A stretch of 10,260 nucleotides of DNA from Candidatus Azambacteria bacterium (GCA_024654415.1 JANLHQ010000040.1:1-10260); one strand, 5' to 3'; shown: positions 1 to 5,214, numbered from the stretch's first letter. Notes: generated by a model not told the origin, from the letters alone. Numbers and translations are program-made.

Positions 1-90
1 TCCCGGCCCAGAAAGACCCTGGGGTTTTACACTCCTTCAGAAACCTTTTATCACTTAATCACCGGTCGGAAAATTGCGTTGGGAGCTTGA
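1..90 (+). CDS. IS30-family transposase, C-terminal fragment (5' part outside window)
   Basis: Frame 1 is open from the first base and ends at TGA 88-90, giving 29 residues. They begin SRPRKTLGFYTP and continue with a SETF segment. The pattern N/S-R-P-R-K-x-L-G-F-x-T-P-x-E-x-F is the characteristic C-terminal end of the catalytic domain of IS30-type DDE transposases (family knowledge). No active-site residue can be checked because the rest lies upstream. Bases after about 74 (TTGCGTTGGGAGCTTGAATT and onward) probably include the element's right terminal inverted repeat, as IS30 elements end just beyond the transposase stop. The left end is not visible, so this cannot be confirmed. An intact insertion sequence may therefore abut the acetyltransferase gene. 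Confidence 0.72.
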   Translation, partial: SRPRKTLGFYTPSETFYHLITGRKIALGA

Positions 91-121
91 ATTCAGCAAT
101 GAGTGAGTTTAAGAAGCTGAT

Positions 122-150
122 TTGAATAGAAGCCATCGCAGTGATATGGT
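122..150 (+). promoter_or_regulatory. putative sigma70 promoter for the GNAT gene
   Basis: TTGAAT (122-127), a 17-nt spacer and TATGGT (145-150), preceded by TG at 142-143, form an extended -10 promoter. The expected start site falls at about 157, which is the ATG itself, so the mRNA would be leaderless. The box lies only about 30 bp beyond the IS30 stop. The insertion sequence may therefore have supplied or displaced the upstream region. Confidence 0.4.
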
Positions 151-156
151 TGATAT

Positions 157-690
157 ATGTTTACTAAGATGCTCACAGGACAGACCCTTGTTCTACGAGC
201 TTATCAAAAAGAAGATGTTCCGTATTGGCAACGATGGGACACTGATCAATTAGTGCAGGCGTATATGCCCGCATCAGAAAGCGCGCCAACGAGCGACGAA
301 GAACAGCTTGCGTATCTCGAAGTGTGTAGAGATGAAAATAATGCGTATTATTGGAGTATTGTGTGGAAGGAAAATAGTTCCCTCATTGGAAGTATTGCGC
401 TTACAGATGTTAATCATCATCACGGACTCGGTGAGCTGGGAGTTGTTATTGGTGAAAGGGAATCTTGGGGGAAGGGAGTTGCAACAGAAGCTATCGGGCT
501 TGTGGTAGCCTGCGCATTTTCAGAGATGGGGTTGAGAAAAATTACCGCAGAATATGAAGAGGGAAATACGGGGATAGAAAAAGCACTGCTTAAAAATAAT
601 TTTCAAAAAGAGTGTATCAAGTTACAATCTAGGATAAAAGTCGGAGCACCTATTAATACGGTGAGCTATTTTATTCTTCGTAAGGATTAA
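157..690 (+). CDS. GNAT-family N-acetyltransferase (RimJ/RimL-like)
   Basis: This 177-aa protein has the layout of the Gcn5-related acetyltransferases, which transfer acetyl from acetyl-CoA to an amine such as a protein N-terminus, a small molecule or an aminoglycoside. The N-terminal LTGQTLVLRAYQKEDVPYW resembles the RimJ/RimL-type opening (L-x-L-R-x-x-x-x-x-D). Motif A, the acetyl-CoA pyrophosphate loop, is at residues 97-112 (VIGERESWGKGVATEA, with the G-K-G turn). Motif B is near residues 131-150, ending KNNF in place of the common EKLGF. Length is typical. The start is fixed by an in-frame TGA at 151-153; ATG 157 or ATG 169 are the choices, and the promoter spacing favours 157. No Shine-Dalgarno sequence is present. 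The substrate cannot be deduced. It lies between an IS30 end and a Nudix gene, with 53 nt to the latter and no terminator between them. Confidence 0.87.
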   Translation: MFTKMLTGQTLVLRAYQKEDVPYWQRWDTDQLVQAYMPASESAPTSDEEQLAYLEVCRDENNAYYWSIVWKENSSLIGSIALTDVNHHHGLGELGVVIGERESWGKGVATEAIGLVVACAFSEMGLRKITAEYEEGNTGIEKALLKNNFQKECIKLQSRIKVGAPINTVSYFILRKD

Positions 691-720
691 TTCGCGCTCG
701 CCTCGTTGTGATGGGGCTAT

Positions 721-726
721 TATAAT
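721..726 (+). promoter_or_regulatory. possible -10 box for the Nudix gene
   Basis: A perfect TATAAT lies 17 nt before the Nudix ATG, but at the correct distance upstream there is only TCGCCT (698-703), a poor -35. An alternative pairs TTGTGA (706-711) with TACAGT (728-733) at a 16-nt spacer, which would leave a 10-nt gap to the ATG. Either suggests independent transcription from the acetyltransferase; neither is strong. Confidence 0.3.
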
Positions 727-743
727 TTACAGTAATACAAAAT

Positions 744-1151
744 ATGGAGAATCATATAACAACTAAAGTGGGGGTATATTGCATTATAGAAAAAGACGGC
801 AAGATTTTACTCGCGCAGGAAGCAAAGGGTGGAATTAGTGGTACGTGGAGTATTCCCGGGGGAAAGGTAGACGAAGGAGAGTCATTTGAAGAGGCAGTAA
901 AAAGAGAGGTGAAAGAAGAAACCAATCTCGATGTTTTTGATATGGAAGAAATGAGTATAATACAAGAAGAGCCGAATCACACCGTAAAGCATATTTTTAT
1001 AGTAAAAACTGATGGTGAGATCGCGCCGCAAGAAGGTGAAATCTTGGACGTGCGATGGTTTTCTTTTGAAGAGGTACAAGAAATGAAAAATGAGCTAAGA
1101 AAACCCTGGGTGCTTACTATAATAGAGGAATATTTTAATCGACAGCAATGA
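744..1151 (+). CDS. Nudix hydrolase
   Basis: This 135-aa protein belongs to the Nudix superfamily, whose members hydrolyse nucleoside diphosphates linked to another group, for example oxidised dNTPs, ADP-ribose or dinucleotides. The Nudix box G-x5-E-x7-R-E-U-x-E-E-x-G-U is at residues 40-62: G40, E46, R54-E55, E58-E59. The usual Gly before the last hydrophobic residue is Asn61. The E55, E58 and E59 magnesium ligands are all present. The preceding strand TWSIPGG is also typical. Length is normal for a single-domain Nudix protein. There is no Shine-Dalgarno sequence before ATG 744. A terminator 52 nt downstream closes the unit. Substrate is undetermined; a MutT-like or (d)NTP-sanitising role is possible, which would fit the nearby dNTPase-like gene, but that link is inference. 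Confidence 0.93.
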   Translation: MENHITTKVGVYCIIEKDGKILLAQEAKGGISGTWSIPGGKVDEGESFEEAVKREVKEETNLDVFDMEEMSIIQEEPNHTVKHIFIVKTDGEIAPQEGEILDVRWFSFEEVQEMKNELRKPWVLTIIEEYFNRQQ

Positions 1152-1203
1152 TTTAACCAACCCCTTTGTTTTATGAGAAAATATTGGCCCTGTCTGATTT
1201 TTT

Positions 1204-1235
1204 ATAATATCCCCGATGGGGATATTATTTTTTTG
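1204..1235 (+). terminator. intrinsic terminator after the Nudix gene
   Basis: A perfect 11-bp stem (1204-1214 with 1218-1228) and a 3-nt loop GAT are followed by seven T (1229-1235). It lies 52 nt after the Nudix stop and separates the GNAT/Nudix pair from the HD gene. On the other strand no T-run follows the stem, so it appears to be one-directional. Confidence 0.88.
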
Positions 1236-1360
1236 ATAACGGGTAGTTATAAGCTATTGAGATATTATATGATATTGCTAGATTCAATTATGTATGATAT
1301 AGAAACCACACAGCAAATGCCGCATATTTCTTTAAAAATTAAATATAGAAAACCTTAACG

Positions 1361-1367
1361 AGGGAGG
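1361..1367 (+). promoter_or_regulatory. strong Shine-Dalgarno site of the HD gene
   Basis: AGGGAGG is placed 8 nt before ATG 1376. It fixes that start, and it contrasts with the neighbouring GNAT, Nudix, M20 and L21 genes, none of which has a recognisable ribosome-binding site. Confidence 0.8.
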
Positions 1368-1375
1368 AATAGAAT

Positions 1376-2440
1376 ATGAATATAAGGGGTGTTTGGGATA
1401 AGGCGGTTTCTTTGCGCGACTGCCTGGCTCACCAAAGGACAGTAACAAGCAGGCGGCGTTACGCCGAAGATGAAGATCCGTTTAACGTTAAGAATTGTTT
1501 CGTAAGCGATGAAGCAAAGATCTTGTCCAGTAAAGCATTCCGCGTGCTGGGAGATAGAACGCAGGTTTTTACTTTTCCGGAAACACCGTTAATCCGCGAC
1601 CGTAAGGCGCACACCATGGAAGTGGTTGCCTCGGCGACCATAGCCACGGAGATGCTTGGTCTTAACACTGACCTTGCCAGGGCGGCGGCGCTGGGACACG
1701 ATATCGGGCATGTTCCATTTGGTCACATCGGCGAGGAATGGATAGCGAGAGCAATGGGCTCGAAAAAGTTTTGCCACGAGATCATGGCGTCGATCATTGC
1801 GCAGAAAATTGAGCGCAAAGGGCGCGGATTAAATCTAACGTGGCATACGCTTGATGCGATGCTGCGGCATAGCGGCACCATGGCACGCGCGGAAATGTCG
1901 CAAGAAGCATGGGTGGTACGCTACGCCGATAAGTTCGCGTATATCTTTCACGATGTGAATGATATTGTAAGCCGGATGAAGTATCCTGTTTCGCGGGAAT
2001 TGATGGATGTGGTCAACATCTTTGGAGTATCGCAGCGAGAAAGAACAACTACCGCGATCGCCGGGCTGGTCGTCGAATCGGCTGATTGTGGTCGTGTCAG
2101 TTTTGAGAGTTCTGCTCTTGCGCGAAAGTTCATGCTCCTCAGATCCCTGATGTACGAGATCTACCCGCGTGTTACTCAACAAAATGTTGATAGCATGATG
2201 GAGCCAGTATTCGAGTTTCTTTCAACGCTCAATATTGGAAATCCATTCCTTTTACTCGCTTTGATGACCGACACGGATGTGGTAAAGATAGCTTCACGGA
2301 AGGTAAGGGGTATGCAGGCGTTCAATCTTACTTCGGTAAGTGAAATAGCCCCACATCTTCCGGCGATCGGAAAAATAGATCTCTGCGACCCTGATCTCGA
2401 ATGGAATTCATTTAATCCAGAAAAGGAGGTAATGCGATGA
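1376..2440 (+). CDS. HD-domain dGTPase-like triphosphohydrolase
   Basis: This 354-aa protein is related to deoxyguanosinetriphosphate triphosphohydrolases (Dgt family), which cut dNTPs to deoxynucleoside plus triphosphate. The HD metal site is complete: H79 (RKAHTMEVV), H108-D109 (LGHDIGH) and D185 (RYADKFAYIFHD). The accessory stretch GHDIGHVPFGHIGEEW (107-122) is almost the family consensus and adds H112, H117 and E120. FRVLGDRTQVF (55-65) matches the Dgt segment before the first His. Length is usual for the short bacterial branch. The C-terminal third (about 215-354) is less recognisable. Substrate range cannot be read off, since homologues act on several dNTPs and some take part in phage defence by dNTP depletion. 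It overlaps the next gene by ATGA, so the two are translationally coupled. It looks richer in G+C than the genes before it, and two weak promoter candidates (TTGAGA 1257, TTGCTA 1275) precede it. Confidence 0.88.
   Translation: MNIRGVWDKAVSLRDCLAHQRTVTSRRRYAEDEDPFNVKNCFVSDEAKILSSKAFRVLGDRTQVFTFPETPLIRDRKAHTMEVVASATIATEMLGLNTDLARAAALGHDIGHVPFGHIGEEWIARAMGSKKFCHEIMASIIAQKIERKGRGLNLTWHTLDAMLRHSGTMARAEMSQEAWVVRYADKFAYIFHDVNDIVSRMKYPVSRELMDVVNIFGVSQRERTTTAIAGLVVESADCGRVSFESSALARKFMLLRSLMYEIYPRVTQQNVDSMMEPVFEFLSTLNIGNPFLLLALMTDTDVVKIASRKVRGMQAFNLTSVSEIAPHLPAIGKIDLCDPDLEWNSFNPEKEVMR
2422..2429 (+). promoter_or_regulatory. strong Shine-Dalgarno site of the 70-aa gene
   Basis: AAAGGAGG lies inside the last codons of the HD gene, 7 nt before ATG 2437. 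A near-perfect anti-16S match in this position is good evidence that the short downstream ORF is translated. Confidence 0.8.
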
Positions 2441-2649
2441 ATGGTGAGCGGGTGATAAAGCGTTTTGCAATGCAACTCAAGAGAGCCGGATCCATTTATG
2501 TTGTCTGCCCTGTTGATATTACGACGGGAATAAATATGGAAAATGCAACGCACCCCATTGAGGATTGTTTTGTCCCTCGTAAAAAGACACAAAACGAGTT
2601 GGGGATAACCGGACTCATTTGCCGGCATTGCCACGACTCAGGACTTTAA
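2437..2649 (+). CDS. small Cys-containing protein of unknown function
   Basis: This 70-aa protein is encoded by an ORF that begins in the ATGA overlap with the HD gene stop and is preceded by an excellent ribosome-binding site, so it is very likely real. I do not recognise the family. Four cysteines (C24, C44, C62, C65) include a C-terminal CRHC motif followed by H66, and could form one zinc site. The N-terminal 20 residues are basic (RVIKRFAMQLKR) and there is no membrane segment. A terminator follows 16 nt after the stop, so it is the last gene of a two-gene operon. Translational coupling suggests it works with the HD triphosphohydrolase, for instance as a subunit or regulator; that is inference. 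The antisense 152-aa ORF over this region is judged to be a shadow. Confidence 0.72.
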   Translation: MNGERVIKRFAMQLKRAGSIYVVCPVDITTGINMENATHPIEDCFVPRKKTQNELGITGLICRHCHDSGL

Positions 2650-2665
2650 AGATGTACATTCTCAT

Positions 2666-2700
2666 AAAAAGCCACCCTAAAACAGGTGGTTTTTTATTTT
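2666..2700 (+). terminator. intrinsic terminator of the HD/70-aa operon
   Basis: An 11-bp stem (AAAAAGCCACC 2666-2676 with 2685-2695, one G-U pair) and an 8-nt loop are followed by a T-rich tail to 2700. It begins 16 nt after the stop of the 70-aa gene. Confidence 0.87.
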
Positions 2701-2741
2701 AATAAGGAAATTTTATTTACACTAAATAAAATTTCCTTATT
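2701..2741. repeat. 41-bp palindrome with perfect 19-bp arms
   Basis: The arm AATAAGGAAATTTTATTTA (2701-2719) is the exact reverse complement of 2723-2741, with only CAC between. It starts directly after a terminator tail and lies 100 bp upstream of the promoter at 2841. It is AT-rich with no T-run after it, so it does not look like a second terminator. It could be a regulator-binding site, a cruciform-forming element or the remnant of a mobile-element end. Its outer 12 bp recur downstream. Confidence 0.85.
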
Positions 2742-2770
2742 CTCCTTATCTTTGAGTGAATTTCCTTATT
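2730..2770 (+). repeat. direct repeats of the palindrome half site
   Basis: AATTTCCTTATT occurs at 2730-2741 (the right palindrome arm) and again exactly at 2759-2770. A shorter CCTTAT occurs between them at 2744-2749. With the inverted ATAAGG at 2702-2707 this makes four copies of one hexamer within 70 bp. Same-strand copies start at 2735, 2744 and 2764, near one and two further helical turns. That arrangement is typical of multi-site operators, although AT-rich composition makes some repetition expected. Confidence 0.6.
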
Positions 2771-2840
2771 GATATTTCAGGAAAATATGCCGGGGGATGA
2801 AAATAATCTGTCTACCTCATGCCAATGGAGGTGCTTATCG

Positions 2841-2870
2841 TTGACCGCGTGGTAACGAAAAGGGTATTAT
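2841..2870 (+). promoter_or_regulatory. sigma70-type promoter of the 212-aa gene
   Basis: TTGACC (2841-2846), an 18-nt spacer and TATTAT (2865-2870) each match the consensus at 5 of 6 positions. The predicted start site is about 2877, 0-4 nt before ATG 2880, so the mRNA would be leaderless or nearly so. Confidence 0.62.
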
Positions 2871-2879
2871 CAAATCATT

Positions 2880-3518
2880 ATGGCAACGGAAGAATCAAAA
2901 GCAGAACTCTCAAAGGGTGCGCGTATCGCAAGAAGCGCGACGACCATTACAATGGTTGCGCTTGTTGCGTTGATGGCGTGGTATCAATTTGGAGGAGCTG
3001 AACATTCTATTCTCGCGTCGCTGAAGGGCAACGTCGTTTCATTGATGAACTCCGCCCGCGAAGTGGTTACTTCACAGGGTGAAGGAGAAAAGTTATCCAC
3101 AACTAATGAGGGGAGTTTTTCGGTAGAAGCGGCGAGTACCCCGTGGGAAGTAAGTACGGCGCAGGAAGGGGAGAGTGTGTGGGGCGTGTATAAGGAAATG
3201 CTCGCTGATAAGGATGTCGATTTCCGCAATCAAACGGTGAACGGACTCAAAAACATCACGATACTGCAAAACAACATTCCCATGGAGCGGCTTGCTACAA
3301 ATTCACTCGCCCTCGGACAGGAGTATTCGGTGTTGAGTACTGACGCCGCTACGAAGTATGCGAGCAAGGTAAAAGAGGCAAACGAGAAGCTACAAGGAGG
3401 GGCATCTTTGAGCGACTTAAGCCCTGACCTGCAAACGGCGTATCAGCTTGCCAACGCGCCATCATACGACTTCCTCTATTCGCTTTCTGTGGATAACATT
3501 CACTCGGTATACGAATAA
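2880..3518 (+). CDS. putative membrane-anchored protein, unknown function
   Basis: This 212-aa protein has a short charged N-terminus (MATEESKAELSKGARIARSA), one hydrophobic segment at about 20-38 (TTITMVALVALMAWYQF) and a soluble remainder. It is therefore likely a single-pass protein with its C-terminal domain outside the membrane; basic residues before the segment support that. No family is recognised. Residues 88-155 (EGESVWGVYKEML, then ITILQNN and LGQEYSV) recall a degenerate LysM-like layout, which I rate as weak. A region rich in S, T, E and G (62-95) looks like a linker. The only possible start is 2880 or later, because TAA at 2853-2855 closes the frame upstream. There is no Shine-Dalgarno sequence; the promoter ends 9 nt before the ATG. 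It is not in an operon with the next gene. Confidence 0.72.
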   Translation: MATEESKAELSKGARIARSATTITMVALVALMAWYQFGGAEHSILASLKGNVVSLMNSAREVVTSQGEGEKLSTTNEGSFSVEAASTPWEVSTAQEGESVWGVYKEMLADKDVDFRNQTVNGLKNITILQNNIPMERLATNSLALGQEYSVLSTDAATKYASKVKEANEKLQGGASLSDLSPDLQTAYQLANAPSYDFLYSLSVDNIHSVYE

Positions 3519-3558
3519 GCCCCGTCATTCATTGTAGTAGCACAGGAAGACGGGACTG

Positions 3559-3595
3559 CTGTTTGTTACCAATCGCTACGCTCTTGGACAAACAG
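3559..3595 (+). other. strong hairpin without T-tract downstream of the 212-aa gene
   Basis: CTGTTTGT (3559-3566) pairs with ACAAACAG (3588-3595), and after a 2-nt bulge CCAA (3569-3572) pairs with TTGG (3584-3587). Just upstream, CCCGTC (3521-3526) can pair with GACGGG (3549-3554). No run of T follows, so it is not a standard intrinsic terminator. It may stabilise the 3' end of the upstream mRNA or mark an unrecognised element. It ends 8 nt before the next -35 box. Confidence 0.45.
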
Positions 3596-3603
3596 GGAGC
3601 AGA

Positions 3604-3632
3604 TTGACAGCTTGAACGATTTTATATATTTT
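3604..3632 (+). promoter_or_regulatory. sigma70-type promoter driving the leader of the 431-aa gene
   Basis: A perfect TTGACA (3604-3609) and a 17-nt spacer lead to TATTTT (3627-3632); TATATT at 3625-3630 is an alternative -10. The start site would be about 3638-3641, immediately before ATG 3642. It is the only convincing promoter between the 212-aa gene and the 431-aa gene. Confidence 0.55.
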
Positions 3633-3641
3633 ACTAAGAGT

Positions 3642-3728
3642 ATGGCATTTAATCTTTCCACAATTATTTTTTGGCTCACATTTCTTACCTGCGATCATCG
3701 CGGAAAGTTAGTTGTTGCTGAAAGATAA
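3642..3728 (+). CDS. possible 28-aa leader peptide
   Basis: ATG 3642 opens a 28-codon frame ending at TAA 3726-3728. It encodes a hydrophobic N-terminal half (MAFNLSTIIFWLTFLTC) and a charged tail (DHRGKLVVAER). It has no ribosome-binding site, but it starts within a few nt of the predicted transcription start, like other leaderless candidates in this window. Its last third covers the 9-nt segment that can pair with the terminator arm downstream, so its translation could affect termination. No run of a single regulatory amino acid is seen. It could equally be a chance ORF; I list it because of its position. Confidence 0.3.
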   Translation: MAFNLSTIIFWLTFLTCDHRGKLVVAER

Positions 3729-3767
3729 GGGGAGATAACGATAAAAACAACAAACCGGCTTTCCGCG
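3699..3767 (+). promoter_or_regulatory. candidate antiterminator pairing in the leader
   Basis: CGCGGAAAG (3699-3707) is exactly complementary to CTTTCCGCG (3759-3767), which contains most of the left arm of the following terminator. GTTGTT (3711-3716) can also pair with AACAAC (3746-3751). The two structures are mutually exclusive, as CGGAAAG at 3701-3707 duplicates CGGAAAG in the right terminator arm (3771-3777). This is the base-pairing logic of attenuators and riboswitch expression platforms. Function is inferred. Confidence 0.42.
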
Positions 3768-3788
3768 CAACGGAAAGCCGGTTTTTAT
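3752..3788 (+). terminator. intrinsic terminator in the leader of the 431-aa gene
   Basis: A perfect 14-bp GC-rich stem (3752-3765 with 3771-3784) and the loop CGCAA are followed by TTTTTATTT. It lies about 110 nt after the leader promoter and 49 nt before ATG 3837. No convincing promoter lies between it and that ATG, so it must be read through for the gene to be expressed unless an unseen promoter exists. Confidence 0.88.
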
Positions 3789-3824
3789 TTGCACTTTAAA
3801 AATCATATAAACGCCACACAAAAA

Positions 3825-3833
3825 AAGGAGGGG
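3825..3833 (+). promoter_or_regulatory. strong Shine-Dalgarno site of the 431-aa gene
   Basis: AAGGAGGGG sits just before ATG 3837 (5 nt from the AAGGAGG core). It sets the start there and rules out the in-frame TTG at 3789, which lies in the terminator tail. Confidence 0.82.
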
Positions 3834-3836
3834 AAA

Positions 3837-5132
3837 ATGAAATGTACTAGCCCGAGCACCACAGACAGGATGTGCGCTGAGGTTGAGATGAAGGTTGTAG
3901 AAAGGACGGATATTCGTTCGTCGGAGGCGCCGTTTTTTATTGCTTCCGCCCATACGGTTCGTTACCCGGATACGGTTAAGGCCGCGCTTGGCATTCTCTA
4001 TTCGAGATATAACGCGGCGTTTAATCCTCTGGTCAGGGCAAACCGGGAGTGGCAACACGATTACCGGCACGCGGTGGGGTGTGACGGCACATCGATCAAC
4101 TTCTGTATCCAGGTCGATATGACCGGGCTTACCGAAGAGTTTCTGCAGGAGGCGGTGTGCATGCCTGAGGACGCGGTGTGTGATGTGATGCGCAAAAACA
4201 TCTTCGAGATCGAGAACAGTATCGCGATGTATCAGTTGCTGGAACGGTTTTTTGAAAAAAACGGCGAAAGTCGTTTTCGGACCGGCTGGCGCGCCACTTT
4301 AAACGACCTGCGCCATCAGTTTGGTAAGCCGATCGCGCTTCTGGCCGTTACAAAGCAAAAACACGAGGCGATGTTGTCTTCTGAGTTCGGTCTCGGTGTC
4401 GGTGAATCGCCAAGTGATGCGGATGTCCTTGACCTTACGGGATTCGACGCATTCTTCGGACCTGAGGAATTCAAGCAACACCTTGCTTCCAATGGAGGGG
4501 AGAGCGAATATCTCTTGTTTGTAAGGTCATCGGACCCTGTTTCGAAGTTGAGGAATCCGGAAGAGGAGACGGAGGATTCGATCCTTAACGACCGGAATAT
4601 CCGTCAGGTCATCAAGAGGAACGCGATCACATTCAACGTTGACGATCCCGCATGGCCCGTCGGCGATACTCGCCGCATCAATGATACCAAGTGGTATATG
4701 CCGCCGCTCGGCATCGCTTGTCCGCTTGGCATTGACGCGAAGCTGAACTCCGATGAAGTGCATACCTATCTCAGCAACACCCTTAAAGTGGGTCGTGAGC
4801 GTATGCTTCGCTTCAAGCCCGCCCAGGGTGCTTACGGGTGCTATGGACATCGGAGAGGGTCGCTTATTACCGATCGAGGGTTGCGGAGCGATCTTCGTCG
4901 GGAGCTTCGCCGTCGCGGATCGTATATGGTTCAGCCGGAGCTTGAGTCGCCGACAGCGGTTGATGAACACGGCAGAGGGTACGCGTACATTGATCGGGTA
5001 TTCTTTGCCTACATTTCCAACAAACCCACCTTCATAGGCGGATTCCGTTCATTTATGCCTCTGGATTCTGAGGAGGCGAAGTTCGGAAGAAATCACGGGA
5101 GCAAAGACACTGTTTGGGCTGAAATTGTATAA
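3837..5132 (+). CDS. 431-aa protein of unknown function, weakly ATP-grasp-like C-terminus
   Basis: I do not recognise a characterised family. There is no signal peptide or membrane segment, so it is probably cytoplasmic. The C-terminal third (about 320-431) has features seen in ATP-grasp ligases: a basic strand and Gly-rich loop MLRFKPAQGAYGCYGHRRGS (323-342), MVQPELESP (364-372) ending a strand with acidic residues, YIDRVFF (384-390), GGFRS (401-405), and GRNHGSKDTVWAEI (417-430). This is suggestive only. The N-terminal part (about 30-230) holds PFFIASAHTVRYPDTV and an acidic-hydrophobic central region without known motifs. Codon choice is rich in G and C compared with the M20 and GNAT genes. 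It follows a leader with a terminator and is closed by its own terminator, so it is a single-gene unit. If ATP-grasp, it would join a carboxylate to an amine or thiol; substrate unknown. Confidence 0.8.
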   Translation: MKCTSPSTTDRMCAEVEMKVVERTDIRSSEAPFFIASAHTVRYPDTVKAALGILYSRYNAAFNPLVRANREWQHDYRHAVGCDGTSINFCIQVDMTGLTEEFLQEAVCMPEDAVCDVMRKNIFEIENSIAMYQLLERFFEKNGESRFRTGWRATLNDLRHQFGKPIALLAVTKQKHEAMLSSEFGLGVGESPSDADVLDLTGFDAFFGPEEFKQHLASNGGESEYLLFVRSSDPVSKLRNPEEETEDSILNDRNIRQVIKRNAITFNVDDPAWPVGDTRRINDTKWYMPPLGIACPLGIDAKLNSDEVHTYLSNTLKVGRERMLRFKPAQGAYGCYGHRRGSLITDRGLRSDLRRELRRRGSYMVQPELESPTAVDEHGRGYAYIDRVFFAYISNKPTFIGGFRSFMPLDSEEAKFGRNHGSKDTVWAEIV

Positions 5133-5145
5133 GGCAGACCGGCAG

Positions 5146-5154
5146 TGGTATACT
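5146..5154 (+). promoter_or_regulatory. possible extended -10 promoter for the M20 gene
   Basis: TGGTATACT (5146-5154) is an extended -10, with TTGTAT (5125-5130) 18 nt upstream inside the end of the 431-aa gene. The start site would be about 5161, within the left arm of the terminator at 5157-5198. A second TATAAT sits in that hairpin's loop (5169-5174) but lacks a good -35. Confidence 0.4.
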
Positions 5155-5156
5155 AG

Positions 5157-5198
5157 AGCCGCGCACACTATAATGGTGATGCGCGGCTTCTTTTTTTT
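5157..5198 (+). terminator. intrinsic terminator after the 431-aa gene
   Basis: AGCCGCGCA (5157-5165) pairs perfectly with TGCGCGGCT (5180-5188); CAC/GTG can extend the stem after a one-base bulge. TC and eight T follow (5191-5198). It starts 24 nt after the stop of the 431-aa gene and lies only 17 nt before the M20 start. Confidence 0.85.
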
Positions 5199-5214
5199 CA
5201 AGCCCTATACATAT

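Noticed and set aside
1173..1358. 61-aa ORF downstream of the Nudix gene
   Set aside because: It runs through the terminator hairpin, has no ribosome-binding site or promoter, and its sequence resembles translated AT-rich spacer.
2176..2634. 152-aa antisense ORF over the HD and 70-aa genes
   Set aside because: It lies opposite two genes with strong ribosome-binding sites and clear HD-family sequence; there is no start signal of its own.
2437..2649. 70-aa gene with the HD gene as a toxin-antitoxin pair
   Set aside because: The HD protein is a full dGTPase-like enzyme rather than a small toxin and it comes first in the operon; nothing in the small protein resembles a known antitoxin.
2819..3001. 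60-aa ORF overlapping the start of the 212-aa gene
   Set aside because: It spans the promoter at 2841-2870 and overlaps the better-supported frame starting at 2880; its translation shows no domain.
3086..3345. LysM domain in the 212-aa protein
   Set aside because: Only a loose resemblance (EGESVW, then ILQNN); the conserved LysM spacing is not met well enough for a call.
3789..3836. In-frame TTG start extending the 431-aa gene by 16 residues
   Set aside because: It starts in the terminator tail and would translate the Shine-Dalgarno sequence itself; ATG 3837 has ideal spacing.
4527..4970. 147-aa antisense ORF over the 431-aa gene
   Set aside because: Typical long shadow frame of a G+C-rich gene; no ribosome-binding site and no recognisable motifs.
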